Shown piece after piece: positions 1-9,459 of a DNA stretch of 60,582 nt (positions are counted from its first letter, which is position 1; the number at the start of each line of letters is the position of its first letter). Where the stretch lies: contig NZ_JAFMPQ010000032.1 in NCBI RefSeq assembly GCF_020667845.1, positions 1-60,582 on the forward strand, in the 5' to 3' direction. This DNA is from Cognatishimia sp. F0-27. Its GTDB lineage: Bacteria; Pseudomonadota; Alphaproteobacteria; Rhodobacterales; Rhodobacteraceae. Position numbers and translations under genes: made by a program. The notes beneath the pieces were generated by a model. It did no database searches, was not told the origin of the DNA, and saw nothing but the letters and a program-made list of their open reading frames with translations.

Positions 1-95
<95 letters not shown>

Positions 96-96
96 T

Positions 97-290
97 AGAG
101 TTGCGGGTTCTGCGGCTTCCGCTCTGTGCTTTCCCCTCCGCGCTTTGCGCACTCCAATTGCCACTCTTTCTTCTGCGCTCTGCGCTTTCCTCTCTCTCTG
201 TTCTGCGCTCTGAATTGCGGGTTCTGCACCTTCCGCTCCGCGCTTTCCTCTCCGCGCTCTATGCGCTCCAATTGCCATTTTTCCGGCTCC
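97..290. repeat. Imperfect ~114-bp direct duplication
   Basis: The string TTGCGGGTTCTGC occurs at 101 and again at 215, each followed by similar text (CTTCCGCTC, a CTTTCC-CTCCGCGCT-like stretch, then CACTCCAATTGCCA or GCTCCAATTGCCA). The two copies lie 114 bp apart. Both are rich in the CGCTCT/GCGCTTTCC motif of the neighbouring heptamer array, which suggests degeneration and duplication of that array. Confidence 0.7.
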
Positions 291-595
291 GTGCTCAGTT
301 GGTTGGCCCTACAGGCCGAGATCGTGAGCAGTCTACGCATCGTGATCGGCGCTGTGGCGTTCGACCAGGCTCGCCGCATCTGCCTGTCGCCCAACCGACA
401 CCGCGCGCGGCCCATCAGCGCCGCGCGGCCTCTCACGGTTGTGCGTCCCGTAGGTATCCCGCCCCGGTCAGCCTACCTCGCTTGGCGTGCGCGCGAAGCC
501 TGCGCCTTGGCGGACGCACACATATAGGCCGGCCGACGCGACCAACCGCCGATATCCATCGTCGCCATGCAAAGCTCGGCGCGCGCCATCCGCGG

Positions 596-1348
596 TCATC
601 CCGAAAGGATCGAAGCGATGGCCCGGCGATACGCGTCAAATCCCATGGTCGCCTTGTTGCCCGCAAAGCCTTCGTAATAGGACCGACCGTCCGGCATTGG
701 CAGTCCTGCCCATGTCCGGGCAAGGTTCTTCATGAAGGTTTGCTGCGACATGCGCCCGGCCAGCGCCTCTGCCAGACCGGCATCCGCCAACAACAGATCC
801 GCCAACCGGTTCTGCACCGCCGGCGTGAACGGTGTATCGGGGTCCAGTTCCAGACGGGCCACGAGCCAGCGCAGCGTCTTTGGGATGAACTGGTACCGAC
901 CGATCGCGTGCGGCTGTCCGGGGGTCGCATGAATCCATGCGTCGATCTCGCGCAAGGTCATCTGGGTGGGGGGCTTCGGCGGCTTGATTCGCGCGCCGAA
1001 CTGAACCGCATCAAACCCGTCCGGACCGGCTTCGGCCTTGGCGATCAGGTCGCGAATACGGTCCGCCGCACTTCCGGCCCGGGCCGACAGCGGTTCGGGC
1101 AATGGCGTGCTGCGCGCTTCTGGCAAAGGGGCAAACAGGCTCGTTTCGGCCCGTCCGACAAAAAGCGACGCGCCGACGACCGGGCTGGTCCCCCGGTCCA
1201 TCGAAAACAGGGGCTTGCGATCCGCAAAGAACGCCCCGGGCTCGGCCCGCACCACCCCGGCCAGCAGGCTGCACAGAATCGCTGCAATACCAGCCACATG
1301 TGTGCCGAAGCGGCGCAAGGATATCCGAAAGACCAAAACCGCAATCAT
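596..1348 (-). CDS. Secreted lambda-type lysozyme-like protein
   Basis: A 250-aa exported protein. Residues 10-35 form a hydrophobic signal segment ending near GVVRA. The C-terminal half (about 95-250) resembles phage-lambda-type muramidases: an AEAG segment with Glu106 as candidate catalytic acid, then IGRYQFIPKTL (149-159) matching the family GRYQF signature. It probably cleaves peptidoglycan in the periplasm, or is an inactive relative. I took the ATG at 1348 because GGAGGG lies just upstream (close spacing) and the signal peptide starts there; the frame is open further upstream without signal-like sequence. The gene is divergent from the 2OG oxygenase gene. Confidence 0.75.
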   Translation of the reverse strand: MIAVLVFRISLRRFGTHVAGIAAILCSLLAGVVRAEPGAFFADRKPLFSMDRGTSPVVGASLFVGRAETSLFAPLPEARSTPLPEPLSARAGSAADRIRDLIAKAEAGPDGFDAVQFGARIKPPKPPTQMTLREIDAWIHATPGQPHAIGRYQFIPKTLRWLVARLELDPDTPFTPAVQNRLADLLLADAGLAEALAGRMSQQTFMKNLARTWAGLPMPDGRSYYEGFAGNKATMGFDAYRRAIASILSG

Positions 1349-1547
1349 GCCCTCCGGTGTCGCACAACAAGGTTTACACTTGCTTTCCAACGCAGGACCG
1401 TCGCGTCTGCGGCGCGCGGATCGGGCGCCCGGCTTCGGCGCAGCCAGCTTTAAGGCATGGGGCCCGAGGGCGGATGGGCAAGACGTCATGGGGAAATCGC
1501 GCATTTTTGCTCTCGATCCGCACCCGAGCCTGCAGTATGCCCACCCC

Positions 1548-2168
1548 ATGGCCCAGATCAGATCCCTTTTCACCACCCGCCTGTATCAGGCTGCGCTCTC
1601 CGATCACCCGCCCGGCATCGATGCGGCAGAGCTTGAGGCGTCATGCTATTCCATCGCCGAGGATGACGACGCGGGGCAGGACTGGTGTGAGGCCAACGGC
1701 TATCCGGGATACACCTCCTACGCGTCGCTGACCGACCTGCCATGGCGGTTCCCGATCTTCGCCGATCTGGTCAAATCGCTGGATGCGCATGTTGCGGATT
1801 TCGCCAAGGATGTGCAGTTCGATCTTCAGGGCCGCGCGCTTGTGCTCGAAGACCTCTGGATCAATATCCTGCCCGAAGGCGGCACGCATTCCAGCCACAT
1901 TCATCCGCATTCCGTGATTTCCGGCACGACCTACGTGGCGATGCCCGACGGCACCTCTGCGCTCAAGCTCGAAGACCCGCGCCTGCCGATGATGATGGCC
2001 GCCCCGACCCGTGTGAAAGACGCGCGCGAGGAACTGCGCCAGTTTGTCTATGTCGCGCCGAAGGTCGGTGACGTGCTGCTCTGGGAAAGCTGGCTGCGTC
2101 ACGAGGTTCCGATGAACATGGCCGAGGATGAACGGATTTCGGTGAGCTTCAATTACAAGTGGGCATAG
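1548..2168 (+). CDS. TIGR02466-type putative 2OG-Fe(II) oxygenase
   Basis: A 206-aa cytoplasmic protein without signal or membrane segment. It has the layout of the TIGR02466 family of putative 2-oxoglutarate/Fe(II) oxygenases: HSSHIHPHSVISG (114-126) supplies the proximal histidines, RHEVPM (184-189) the distal one, and ERISVSFN (195-202) the arginine expected to hold 2-oxoglutarate. The substrate is unknown. ATG 1548 begins MAQIRSLF; an in-frame ATG at 1488 would add 20 unconserved-looking residues. It stands alone, convergent with the small membrane protein to its right. Confidence 0.8.
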   Translation: MAQIRSLFTTRLYQAALSDHPPGIDAAELEASCYSIAEDDDAGQDWCEANGYPGYTSYASLTDLPWRFPIFADLVKSLDAHVADFAKDVQFDLQGRALVLEDLWINILPEGGTHSSHIHPHSVISGTTYVAMPDGTSALKLEDPRLPMMMAAPTRVKDAREELRQFVYVAPKVGDVLLWESWLRHEVPMNMAEDERISVSFNYKWA

Positions 2169-2189
2169 GCCGCGGCACCGCCTTCTTGC

Positions 2190-2348
2190 CTAGAAGAAGA
2201 TCGATCTGAACGGCGGTAGCAGGGTTGCAGCGACGAGGCCGACGACCGCGCCAACGATCAACCGGGGGACAAACCCGCCGAGCCGCGGCGCCGCCACGCT
2301 CAGGCAGCCGCAGACGACGGCGTAGAAGGAAAGGGTGATTGGGTCCAT
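2190..2348 (-). CDS. Small membrane protein, 52 aa
   Basis: The protein begins MDPITLSFYAVVCG and has two hydrophobic stretches (about 5-20 and 29-46), so it is probably a two-pass inner-membrane peptide. A GGAG stands 8-9 nt upstream of the ATG at 2348. I know of similar short proteins in Rhodobacterales annotated as hypothetical; no function can be assigned. The longer reading (start at 2429) adds a charged, unlikely N-terminus. Confidence 0.6.
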   Translation of the reverse strand: MDPITLSFYAVVCGCLSVAAPRLGGFVPRLIVGAVVGLVAATLLPPFRSIFF

Positions 2349-2675
2349 GTCGCCGTCGCTCCATTGTCTCGCTGTTCGGGAACTATAGCATATCCCCGGG
2401 CGGCGGGGCGCAAACTGCTCGAAGACCAACTCGAACGGGTCGCCGCTAGGCCTTTCGATGCGCCGGGCGGTCCGTCATGGCCAGAGGGTCCGATCTCGGA
2501 AGCCACCCATGGCGCGACGCTGGTCCACAGGCCAAAGCCACCCGAAGCCGCGACGCGGACAACCCGTACTTTGTCACGCGGCGCTTCGAGCGGGCTCCCG
2601 CTGCAAACCCAACGATGGCTTCAAAGCCCAGGTCGATCCGGTCAGCCGCGCGTCGCATATCAACGGGTTCTGACC
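2349..2675. other. Intergenic, nothing recognised
   Basis: This gap holds the upstream region of the 52-aa membrane protein and the end of the lipoprotein gene. No RNA gene, repeat or clear terminator was seen. Confidence 0.5.
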
Positions 2676-3080
2676 CTAGACGATGGGCAACCCGAGTTTC
2701 GAGACTTCGGCACGGCATCGCGGCGCGATATCACGCCGGTCCCCTCCGATAGACTGCCAGCGCGCCATCAGGGCGTCGAAGCGCCCCCGTTCCGCACTGC
2801 TCCAGGGTTCGGTCAATGGTTCGTCGACGCCAATCGCGAAAAGGGTGAGGGAAACCGACAGAAACGTGATGTCCGACGCGCTGCAGGTCTGTTTCACAGG
2901 CACTGCCTGCAACGCATCGAGATCCTGCGCCAGCACGCGGCGCGATGCGTCACTCAACGGCAATCCGGCAAGCGAATGGCGGTCGCCTACAGGTATGCCG
3001 GTCGAAACCGGTTCGACCGTCTGACATGCCGCAAGTCCAAGGGCCATGCCTGCGGCAAGAGAATAGGGGCAAATACCCAT
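2676..3080 (-). CDS. Putative lipoprotein, 134 aa
   Basis: The N-terminus has a short hydrophobic segment ending in the lipobox L16-A17-A18-C19, so the mature protein should be acylated at Cys19 and tethered to a membrane. The rest (about 115 residues) matches no family I recognise. GAGGAG lies 8 nt upstream of ATG 3080, which decides the start. A perfect FNR-type palindrome is centred about 64 bp upstream, so oxygen-dependent control is possible (inference). Confidence 0.65.
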   Translation of the reverse strand: MGICPYSLAAGMALGLAACQTVEPVSTGIPVGDRHSLAGLPLSDASRRVLAQDLDALQAVPVKQTCSASDITFLSVSLTLFAIGVDEPLTEPWSSAERGRFDALMARWQSIGGDRRDIAPRCRAEVSKLGLPIV

Positions 3081-3137
3081 CCACGCTCTCCTCGTTGACC
3101 ACAGCCGGATTGTGAGGCGTGTTCGGAGCGCGGTGCC

Positions 3138-3151
3138 TTGATCAAAATCAA
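3138..3151. promoter_or_regulatory. FNR/FnrL-type box TTGAT-N4-ATCAA
   Basis: TTGATCAAAATCAA is an exact match to the FNR/FnrL consensus TTGAT-N4-ATCAA and extends by one more complementary pair (C/G). The nearest start is the lipoprotein ATG at 3080, reading leftward. To the right the next gene is rpmC, nearly 1 kb away. Confidence 0.65.
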
Positions 3152-3683
3152 GCCCATGGTCCGGCCATGTGCTGCGCCGTCCGTCCCAATTTGGAGGCGT
3201 TTGATGGATGCGTGCATGGCGCGATCCGCGCCGCGTGCGTCCGCGCGGAGGTCCTGTTCCGAACCGGCTGTCGGGGTCGAACCGGTTAGCGGATGCACGG
3301 ATGCATGTGCTGGTCCGGTCGTGGATTACAAGGCAAAGGCTGGTTGCCTCTGCATCATGTGCCGGTGTCATCGGCCCTTTGGCGGGGCCCGCTCCGGTCC
3401 GGCGAAGGCCACGACTGACGCAAACCGTTTTTTGGCGATGGCCTCGAACGCCGCACGCTGTGTTCCTCCCGTGTCGAAGGCGTTGGAGGGCGCGACCCTG
3501 CGCGTGGGGCGGTCTGATCTTCGAGATCTGAGTTCACAACGACAACCTGCGTAGCAAAAAACCGACGCGCAGAACTGATCCTTGGTGTTGACAGGCTTCT
3601 TGCGTGGGTGAGGATGCAAGATCGATACGGGGGGCTTCGGATCAATTGACCCAATGCGCAGGGCATAGACTTGAGATGCCGTC

Positions 3684-3711
3684 AGTGGTCAGTGGTCAGT
3701 GGTCAAAGGTC
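3684..3711. repeat. AGTGGTC heptamer repeat
   Basis: Three perfect tandem copies of AGTGGTC (3684, 3691, 3698) are followed by AAAGGTC, and ACACAGGTC comes next. The function is unknown. Confidence 0.8.
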
Positions 3712-4005
3712 ACACAGGTCACAGAGAGCGGCAGTATGCGATCCGGGCTGCACCGGGTCGCGCCAACGGCTGCCGGTTGGACCCTTGGGCCGGTGCCTCA
3801 CAGGGTCGAAACCGGGATGGGCGGCCAAGCGCGCACCGGTTATAGCGAGGTCTGTCCGCTGGGGTGACCGGCATTGCTTCGTCACCCTGGCCGGGGGTGC
3901 CACAAGCAGTCCGCCGACGGGCTGTGACACGCGGTTCAGATGGCGGGGATCGCGACATGCGCCTGTGGCGTGGTGGCGATCTGCCGGGAATGCGCAATGC
4001 CCCCC

Positions 4006-4034
4006 TTGCCAAGTCGGCCCAACCCTTCTATAGC
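4006..4034 (+). promoter_or_regulatory. Promoter candidate for the rpmC operon
   Basis: TTGCCA (4006-4011), a 17-nt spacer and TATAGC (4029-4034), about 90 bp before the rpmC start. It fits a housekeeping sigma-70 promoter and would make rpmC the first gene of its transcript. Confidence 0.6.
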
Positions 4035-4123
4035 GCCACTTCATCCACGGACTCCACCGGAATCAGGGTGACCTTGCACGCAAGGGCAGGGGCTCTCCGG
4101 TGATGTTGAGAAAGGAAAAGGCG

Positions 4124-4330
4124 ATGAACGCCAGCGAACTCCGTGACAAGACCCCGGATGAACTCCGGGACCAGCTTGTCCAACTGAAGAAAGAGGCCTT
4201 CAACCTGCGCTTTCAGCAGGCATCCGGCCAGATGGAAAGCACCGCGCGCATGCGTGCCGTGCGTCGCGACGTCGCGCGCGTGAAAACCATCCTGAACGAA
4301 AAGGCCGCTGCTGCGGCAAGCGAGGCGTAA
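4124..4330 (+). CDS. rpmC: 50S ribosomal protein L29
   Basis: A 68-aa protein of normal L29 length, rich in Lys/Arg/Gln and helical, beginning [19 protein letters not shown]29 binds near the peptide exit tunnel of the large subunit. GGAAAAGGCG before ATG 4124 supplies the ribosome site; the frame is open upstream but those residues are not part of L29. rpsQ follows after 4 nt. rplP and rpsC, the usual upstream neighbours, are missing from this position. Confidence 0.95.
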   Translation: MNASELRDKTPDELRDQLVQLKKEAFNLRFQQASGQMESTARMRAVRRDVARVKTILNEKAAAAASEA

Positions 4331-4334
4331 CGAC

Positions 4335-4565
4335 ATGCCCAAGCGTATCCTCCAAGGCACCGTCACCTCCACTGCAAACGCGCAGACCGTCACGGTCAGC
4401 GTCGAGCGTCGCTTCAAGCACCCTGTGCTTCAGAAGACGATCCGGAAGTCGAAGAAGTATCGCGCCCATGACGAAGCGGAAAAGTTCGCCGTGGGTGATA
4501 CGGTGCGCATCATCGAATGTGCGCCGAAGTCGAAAACCAAACGCTGGGAGGTGATCGCGGACTAA
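4335..4565 (+). CDS. rpsQ: 30S ribosomal protein S17
   Basis: A 76-aa protein with the S17 signature: [20 protein letters not shown] near the N-terminus and the basic [11 protein letters not shown] stretch. It is a primary binder of 16S rRNA in the small subunit. It follows rpmC by 4 nt; a 155-nt gap separates it from rplN, longer than usual for this operon. Confidence 0.97.
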   Translation: MPKRILQGTVTSTANAQTVTVSVERRFKHPVLQKTIRKSKKYRAHDEAEKFAVGDTVRIIECAPKSKTKRWEVIAD

Positions 4566-4720
4566 GCGCATCCGCCCTCGCAGGCGGCCTCGCGGCATTG
4601 ATGCAGCGAGGCGCGCATGCAAAGGCGCGATGAGCAAAAGCCCGAGACCACATCTCGGTTTGAACGAAACCCCGGGGTCAATGTCCTAAAAAGGCGGCCC
4701 CGGACGTCGGGAGAAACCAA

Positions 4721-5089
4721 ATGATCCAGATGCAGACCAATCTGGATGTCGCTGACAACTCCGGTGCTCGCCGGGTTCAGTGCATCAAGGTCCTCGGCGG
4801 TTCGCACCGCCGTTACGCATCGGTCGGCGATATCATCGTCGTCTCGGTGAAAGAGGCCATTCCGCGCGGTCGCGTGAAAAAGGGGGACGTCCGCAAGGCC
4901 GTCGTCGTGCGCACCGCCAAGGAAGTTCGCCGCGAAGATGGCACCGCCATCCGCTTTGACCGCAACGCAGCCGTCATCCTGAACAATTCCGGCGAGCCGA
5001 TCGGCACCCGGATCTTCGGGCCGGTTGTGCGCGAGCTGCGCGCCAAGAACTTCATGAAGATCATCTCGCTTGCCCCGGAGGTGCTGTAA
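4721..5089 (+). CDS. rplN: 50S ribosomal protein L14
   Basis: 122 aa, the family length, beginning [16 protein letters not shown], the near-invariant L14 N-terminus. L14 contacts 23S rRNA and forms an intersubunit bridge. GGGAG precedes the ATG. Its TAA shares the A with the ATG of rplX (TAATG), which suggests translational coupling. Confidence 0.98.
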   Translation: MIQMQTNLDVADNSGARRVQCIKVLGGSHRRYASVGDIIVVSVKEAIPRGRVKKGDVRKAVVVRTAKEVRREDGTAIRFDRNAAVILNNSGEPIGTRIFGPVVRELRAKNFMKIISLAPEVL

Positions 5090-5394
5090 TGGCTGCCAAA
5101 CTCAAGAAGGGTGACAAGGTTGTCGTGCTCGCCGGCAAGGACAAGGGCAAGACCGGTGAGATTTCCGCTGTCATGCCAGCCAAGGGCAAAGCGGTTGTCG
5201 ACGGCCTCAACATCGCGATCCGCCACACCCGCCAGTCGCAGACGAGCCAGGGTGGCCGCATCCCGCAGGCCCAGCCCATCGATCTGTCGAACCTCGCCAT
5301 CGTGGACGCCAACGGCAAGGCAAGCCGCGTCGGGTTCCGTATGGAAGACGGCAAGAAAGTGCGCTTCGCCAAGACCACGGGAGACGTGATCTGA
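5089..5394 (+). CDS. rplX: 50S ribosomal protein L24
   Basis: 101 aa with an N-terminal KOW motif ([19 protein letters not shown], about 5-23). L24 initiates large-subunit assembly on 23S rRNA. Its start overlaps the rplN stop, and its stop overlaps the rplE start (TGATG). Confidence 0.97.
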   Translation: MAAKLKKGDKVVVLAGKDKGKTGEISAVMPAKGKAVVDGLNIAIRHTRQSQTSQGGRIPQAQPIDLSNLAIVDANGKASRVGFRMEDGKKVRFAKTTGDVI

Positions 5395-5972
5395 TGCTCG
5401 ACACTGCAAACTACACCCCGCGCCTCAAGGCGAAATTCGCCAACGAGATCAAGGCCGCCATGAAGGAGGAGTTTGGCTACTCCAACGACATGATGATCCC
5501 GCGTCTCGACAAGATCGTGCTCAACATCGGTTGTGGCGCAGAGGCGGTTCGTGACAGCAAGAAGGCCAAGGCCGCTGTCGAGGACCTCACAGCCATCGCC
5601 GGCCAGCAGGCCGTGTCGACCAAGGCCAAGAAGTCCATCGCCGGCTTCCGGGTCCGCGAAGAGATGCCGCTTGGTGCCAAGGTCACGCTGCGTGGCGACC
5701 GGATGTTCGAATTCCTCGATCGTCTGATCACCATCGCGATGCCCCGCATCCGTGACTTCCGCGGCGTGAAGCCCTCCTTCGACGGTCGTGGCAACTTTGC
5801 CATGGGCCTCAAGGAGCACATCGTGTTCCCCGAGATCGAGTTCGACAAGGTCGACGAGGTCTGGGGTATGGACATCATCATCACCACCACTGCGCAGGAC
5901 CTCGGCGATCACACCGCCGATGCGCAGGCAAAAGCGCTGTTGAAGCATTTCAACATGCCCTTCAACGCTTAA
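5394..5972 (+). CDS. rplE: 50S ribosomal protein L5
   Basis: 192 aa, slightly longer than the roughly 180 aa common in the family. It contains the conserved [11 protein letters not shown] and the [15 protein letters not shown] region. L5 binds 5S rRNA and contacts the P-site tRNA. The start overlaps the rplX stop; rpsN follows after 12 nt. Confidence 0.97.
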   Translation: MLDTANYTPRLKAKFANEIKAAMKEEFGYSNDMMIPRLDKIVLNIGCGAEAVRDSKKAKAAVEDLTAIAGQQAVSTKAKKSIAGFRVREEMPLGAKVTLRGDRMFEFLDRLITIAMPRIRDFRGVKPSFDGRGNFAMGLKEHIVFPEIEFDKVDEVWGMDIIITTTAQDLGDHTADAQAKALLKHFNMPFNA

Positions 5973-5984
5973 GGAGCGAGCATC

Positions 5985-6290
5985 ATGGCCAAGAAAGCAA
6001 TGATCGAACGCGAGAAGAAGCGCCAGCGTCTGGTGGAGAAATACGCCGCCAAGCGTGCGGAGCTCAAGGAAATCGCAAACGACGAATCCAAGCCGATGGA
6101 AGAGCGCTTCAAGGCGCGCCTGAAGCTTGCGAAACTGCCGCGCAATTCCTCGCCGACCCGCCTGCACAACCGGTGCCAGCTCACGGGCCGTCCCCACGCT
6201 TATTACCGTAAGCTCAAAGTCAGCCGGATCGCCCTGCGCGAGCTGGCCAGCAATGGCCAGGCCCCCGGCATGGTCAAGTCGAGCTGGTAA
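5985..6290 (+). CDS. rpsN: 30S ribosomal protein S14, zinc-free form
   Basis: 101 aa, the long S14 form without the CxxC zinc pairs of the short form. The C-terminus carries the signature [20 protein letters not shown]14 sits in the 30S head. AAGGAG precedes the start. Confidence 0.97.
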   Translation: MAKKAMIEREKKRQRLVEKYAAKRAELKEIANDESKPMEERFKARLKLAKLPRNSSPTRLHNRCQLTGRPHAYYRKLKVSRIALRELASNGQAPGMVKSSW

Positions 6291-6305
6291 GGAGGGTTTG
6301 AACAG

Positions 6306-6698
6306 ATGAACGATCCTATCGGTGATATGCTCACCCGCATTCGCAACGCCTCCATGCGCGGCAAGTCGACCGTCTCCACGCCGGCTTCCAAGCTGCGCGC
6401 CTGGGTTCTCGACGTGCTGAGCGACGAAGGCTACATCCGCGGCTACGAGTCCGGGACCGACCACCGCGGTCACCCGACGCTCGAAATCAGCCTCAAATAC
6501 TATGATGGCGCCCCTGTCATCCGCGAGCTCAAGCGGGTCTCCAAGCCCGGCCGCCGCGTCTACATGGGTGTCTCCGACATCCCGCAGGTCCGTCAGGGCC
6601 TCGGCGTGTCCATCGTCTCGACGTCCAAGGGCGTCATGTCTGATGCAACCGCACGCAGCCACAATATCGGTGGCGAAGTGCTCTGCACCGTATTCTAA
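6306..6698 (+). CDS. rpsH: 30S ribosomal protein S8
   Basis: 130 aa, normal S8 length, from [15 protein letters not shown] to the conserved end GGEVLCTVF. It binds the central domain of 16S rRNA; in E. coli S8 is also the translational repressor of the spc operon, which cannot be judged here. GGAGGG precedes the ATG. Confidence 0.97.
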   Translation: MNDPIGDMLTRIRNASMRGKSTVSTPASKLRAWVLDVLSDEGYIRGYESGTDHRGHPTLEISLKYYDGAPVIRELKRVSKPGRRVYMGVSDIPQVRQGLGVSIVSTSKGVMSDATARSHNIGGEVLCTVF

Positions 6699-6708
6699 GG
6701 AGGGCTTC

Positions 6709-7242
6709 ATGTCTCGTATCGGCAAACAACCGGTCGCGCTGCCCTCGGGGGTTTCGGCCTCGGTTTCGGGTCAGACGATCGAAGTGAAAGGGCCGAAAGG
6801 CACCCAGAGCTTTACGGCCACCGACGATGTCACACTCGCGGTGAACGACAACACGGTGACGGTCACGCCGCGCGGCACGTCCAAGCGCGCCCGTCAGCAA
6901 TGGGGCATGTCCCGCACAATCGTCGCCAATCTGGTGCACGGCGTGTCCGACAGCTTCAAGAAAGAGCTCGAGATCCAGGGCGTGGGTTACCGCGCACAGG
7001 TGCAGGGCAAGGTTCTCAAGCTGAACCTCGGCTACAGCCACGACGTGGATTTTCAGATCCCCGACGGGATCACGATTGTCTGCCCGAAACCCACCGAAAT
7101 CGTGGTCGAAGGCCATGACAAGCAGGTGGTGGGCGAGGTTGCGGCAAACATCCGCGACTGGCGTCGTCCCGAGCCGTATAAGGGGAAGGGTATCCGCTAC
7201 AAGGGCGAATACATCTTCCAGAAGGAAGGCAAGAAGAAGTAA
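6709..7242 (+). CDS. rplF: 50S ribosomal protein L6
   Basis: 177 aa, beginning [15 protein letters not shown] and ending with the typical [16 protein letters not shown] region and a lysine-rich tail. It binds the sarcin-ricin region of 23S rRNA. AAGGAGGG lies upstream of ATG 6709. The frame is open upstream only because it runs into rpsH in another frame. Confidence 0.97.
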   Translation: MSRIGKQPVALPSGVSASVSGQTIEVKGPKGTQSFTATDDVTLAVNDNTVTVTPRGTSKRARQQWGMSRTIVANLVHGVSDSFKKELEIQGVGYRAQVQGKVLKLNLGYSHDVDFQIPDGITIVCPKPTEIVVEGHDKQVVGEVAANIRDWRRPEPYKGKGIRYKGEYIFQKEGKKK

Positions 7243-7254
7243 GGACGCAAGGAC

Positions 7255-7614
7255 ATGGCAAACAGTAAACGTCAACTGTTCCAGAAGCGCCGCCTGCGCG
7301 TCCGGAACAAACTCCGCAAGGTTAACGCAGGTCGCGTGCGCCTTTCGGTTCACCGTTCGAACAAGAACATCTCGGTTCAGCTCATCGACGACGCGCAGGG
7401 CAAGACGCTCGCTTCCGCCTCCTCGCTCGAGAAGGATCTGGGGTCGGTCGGCAAGAACAACGCTGAAGTGGCCGCCAAGGTTGGCTCCGCAATCGCCGAG
7501 CGTGCGAAGGCGGCTGGCGTGACCGAGGCGTATTTCGACCGCGGTGGCTACCTCTTCCACGGCGGCATCAAGGCGCTCGCCGATGCAGCCCGCGAAGGTG
7601 GTCTGAAAATCTGA
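7255..7614 (+). CDS. rplR: 50S ribosomal protein L18
   Basis: 119 aa with the conserved [20 protein letters not shown] core and the C-terminal [21 protein letters not shown]. It binds 5S rRNA together with L5. It follows rplF by 12 nt and is followed by a 250-nt gap with a GNRA-capped hairpin before rpsE. Confidence 0.97.
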   Translation: MANSKRQLFQKRRLRVRNKLRKVNAGRVRLSVHRSNKNISVQLIDDAQGKTLASASSLEKDLGSVGKNNAEVAAKVGSAIAERAKAAGVTEAYFDRGGYLFHGGIKALADAAREGGLKI

Positions 7615-7618
7615 TGCG

Positions 7619-7640
7619 GTGGCGGGGGCAACCCCGCCGC
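7619..7640 (+). terminator. GNRA hairpin after rplR (possible attenuator)
   Basis: A 9-bp stem with one G-U pair (7619-7627 / 7632-7640) capped by GCAA lies 4 nt after the rplR stop. No U-tract follows directly; a T6 run occurs about 35 nt later (GCGTTTTTTCGC). It could be a partial terminator, a processing site or a stabilising 3' end within the operon. Confidence 0.35.
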
Positions 7641-7864
7641 TTCACGTTTCCGCGGCCGGCGGCGCGTTTTTTCGCTCCGGCCACGGACCGCAGCCCTGCT
7701 GCACCTAAAACGGCTTACACCGGGGCACCCCCGGGAATGCGTGAGCCACAAGACTTGCAGGCGGCGCGCCGTCTCGATGATCCGGGTTCCGCAGCGCGGG
7801 ACACTAGGATTGGACAACCGGACCAGGGGGAAACCCGTGGTCGCTCAATGAAAGAGGATGCCGC

Positions 7865-8446
7865 ATGGCAGACCGTGACAACAACCGCCGGGGCAACCGC
7901 CGCGACCGCGACGAAGCCTCCGAATTCGCCGACCGCCTGGTCGCGATCAACCGCGTTTCCAAGACCGTCAAGGGTGGTAAGCGCTTTGGCTTTGCAGCCC
8001 TCGTCGTCGTGGGCGACCAGAAGGGCCGTGTGGGCTTCGGCAAGGGTAAGGCCAAAGAGGTCCCCGAGGCCATCCGCAAGGCCACTGAGCAGGCCAAGCG
8101 CAAGATGATGCGTGTGCCGCTCAAGGAAGGCCGCACGCTGCACCACGACATCGAAGGCCGCCATGGCGCGGGTCGCGTCGTGATGCGCACCGCCCCGACC
8201 GGGACAGGGATCATCGCCGGTGGTCCGATGCGTGCGGTGTTCGAGATGCTGGGCGTTCAGGACGTGGTCGCCAAGTCGATCGGGTCGCAGAACCCTTACA
8301 ACATGATCCGCGCCACGCTGAACGGCCTCGGCCGCGAGCAGTCGCCGCGCAATGTTGCCCAGCGTCGTGGCAAGAAGGTAGCCGACATCCTGCCCAAGCG
8401 GGACGAAGCACCCCAGGAATCCAGCCAAGTCGCTGAGGAGGCGTGA
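7865..8446 (+). CDS. rpsE: 30S ribosomal protein S5
   Basis: 193 aa. It has the N-terminal double-stranded-RNA-binding-like domain ([20 protein letters not shown]) and the C-terminal [19 protein letters not shown]. It contributes to decoding accuracy in the 30S. The N-terminus carries an Asp/Asn/Arg-rich extension of about 17 residues. rpmD follows after 5 nt. Confidence 0.97.
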   Translation: MADRDNNRRGNRRDRDEASEFADRLVAINRVSKTVKGGKRFGFAALVVVGDQKGRVGFGKGKAKEVPEAIRKATEQAKRKMMRVPLKEGRTLHHDIEGRHGAGRVVMRTAPTGTGIIAGGPMRAVFEMLGVQDVVAKSIGSQNPYNMIRATLNGLGREQSPRNVAQRRGKKVADILPKRDEAPQESSQVAEEA

Positions 8447-8451
8447 GATCC

Positions 8452-8640
8452 ATGGCAAAAACCATCGTCGTCAAGCAGATCGGCTCTCCGATCCGCCGCC
8501 CCGCCAAGCAGCGTGAAACGCTGATCGGCCTCGGGCTCAACAAGATGCACAAGACCCGCGAGCTGGAAGATACGCCTTCCGTGCGCGGCATGATCCGCAA
8601 GATCCCGCACCTCGTCGAGATTGTCGAAGAGCGCGGCTAA
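8452..8640 (+). CDS. rpmD: 50S ribosomal protein L30
   Basis: 62 aa, normal L30 size, beginning [29 protein letters not shown] upstream supports ATG 8452; an ATG three codons earlier is less well placed. It is the last gene before a strong terminator, whereas in most bacteria rplO follows at once. Here rplO lies 4 kb further on. Confidence 0.96.
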   Translation: MAKTIVVKQIGSPIRRPAKQRETLIGLGLNKMHKTRELEDTPSVRGMIRKIPHLVEIVEERG

Positions 8641-8667
8641 CCGCATCACTGACGGTTACTGATATCA

Positions 8668-8700
8668 AAGACCCCGGGGACAGGTGCCCCGGGGTCTTTT
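8668..8700 (+). terminator. Intrinsic terminator after rpmD
   Basis: A perfect 12-bp stem AAGACCCCGGGG / CCCCGGGGTCTT with a 7-nt loop, followed by TTTT. It ends the rpmC-rpmD transcript. Confidence 0.9.
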
Positions 8701-8893
8701 GCGTTGACGGTAATGCAGTGCGCGAGCCTCTTGCGCGCGTCCGTGATGCGGAACATCCCTGTCGGGCGCAGAAAACTCTCGATGCTTTTCCGCCCCTATT
8801 GCGCCGCCAGACCCTCCTCGTGTCTTGCAGTGCTTATCCTCTCTTTCTGAACACCCGGTTTCTTACCGACCCTTTGACAACCCCCAGAACGGC

Positions 8894-9198
8894 GCGCATC
8901 GCGCCATCTTCCTTACCCTTCGCAACCCACCGCCCGCGGCATTGTCCTCATCGCGCCGATGGACCGCTCCCTGCGACTAGCTGTCTCCGTCACCGCTTGC
9001 CAGACCCCCTGCGCATGGCACGATCTTCCTTGCCCTTCACAAACCACCGCCCGCGGCATTGTCCTCATCGCGCCGACGGACCGCTCCCTGCGATTTGCTG
9101 TCCCCGTCACCGCTTGCCAGACCCCCTGCGCATCGCACGATCTTCCTTGCCCTTCGCAAACCCCCGCGCGCGGCATTGTCCTCATCGCGCCGATGAAC
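8894..9198. repeat. 117-bp tandem repeat, about 2.6 copies
   Basis: The marker ATTGTCCTCATCGCGCC begins at 8941, 9058 and 9175, and GCGCAT[C/G]G begins at 8894, 9011 and 9128, so the period is exactly 117 bp. Copies differ by a few substitutions only. Each unit contains CCGCGGCATTG and TTGCCAGACCCCCTGCGCAT. Units are contiguous, unlike a CRISPR array. Confidence 0.9.
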
Positions 9199-9459
9199 CG
9201 TCTCGTTTCACGCGTTGCAATCGCGGCGCCGGCACTGTCCTTCCGCGCAAGCCCCTTGGCCGCAGACAGACGAGCCCGGTTCACGCGGCTGGCATCCTAC
9301 CGTCCAGAACGCCGCTGTTTCACGCGACTCATCGGAAGGCCTGCGGCTCGAAGGCTGCCATCAAACTGCGCCTGTCCCCGCCCCGCAAACGCCGCATGTC
9401 CGAACGCCGCTTGCAAGCCGGGCTGCGCTCGCCCACCATCGCCCCCGGAGGATCCCGCC

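Larger units (their letters stand above)
3081..4123. other. ~1-kb gap upstream of rpmC
   Basis: No convincing protein gene: the open frames lack ribosome sites and protein-like composition. The gap holds an FNR-type box (3138-3151), a short heptamer repeat (3684-3711) and a good sigma-70-like promoter for rpmC (4006-4034). In most bacteria rplP and rpsC sit directly upstream of rpmC; they are absent here. Confidence 0.6.
8641..9459. other. Gap between rpmD and the P450 gene
   Basis: It holds the rpmD terminator and a 117-bp direct-repeat array. Several frames stay open across the array because 117 is divisible by three, but none starts with a good ribosome site or looks like a known protein, so I treat it as non-coding. 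Confidence 0.6.

Noticed and set aside
3138-3554. 138-codon frame between the lipoprotein and rpmC
   Set aside because: No ribosome site, Cys/Arg-rich chance composition, and it starts inside the FNR-type box.
8894-9198. CRISPR array
   Set aside because: Units are contiguous 117-bp copies without alternating spacers, and no cas genes are present.
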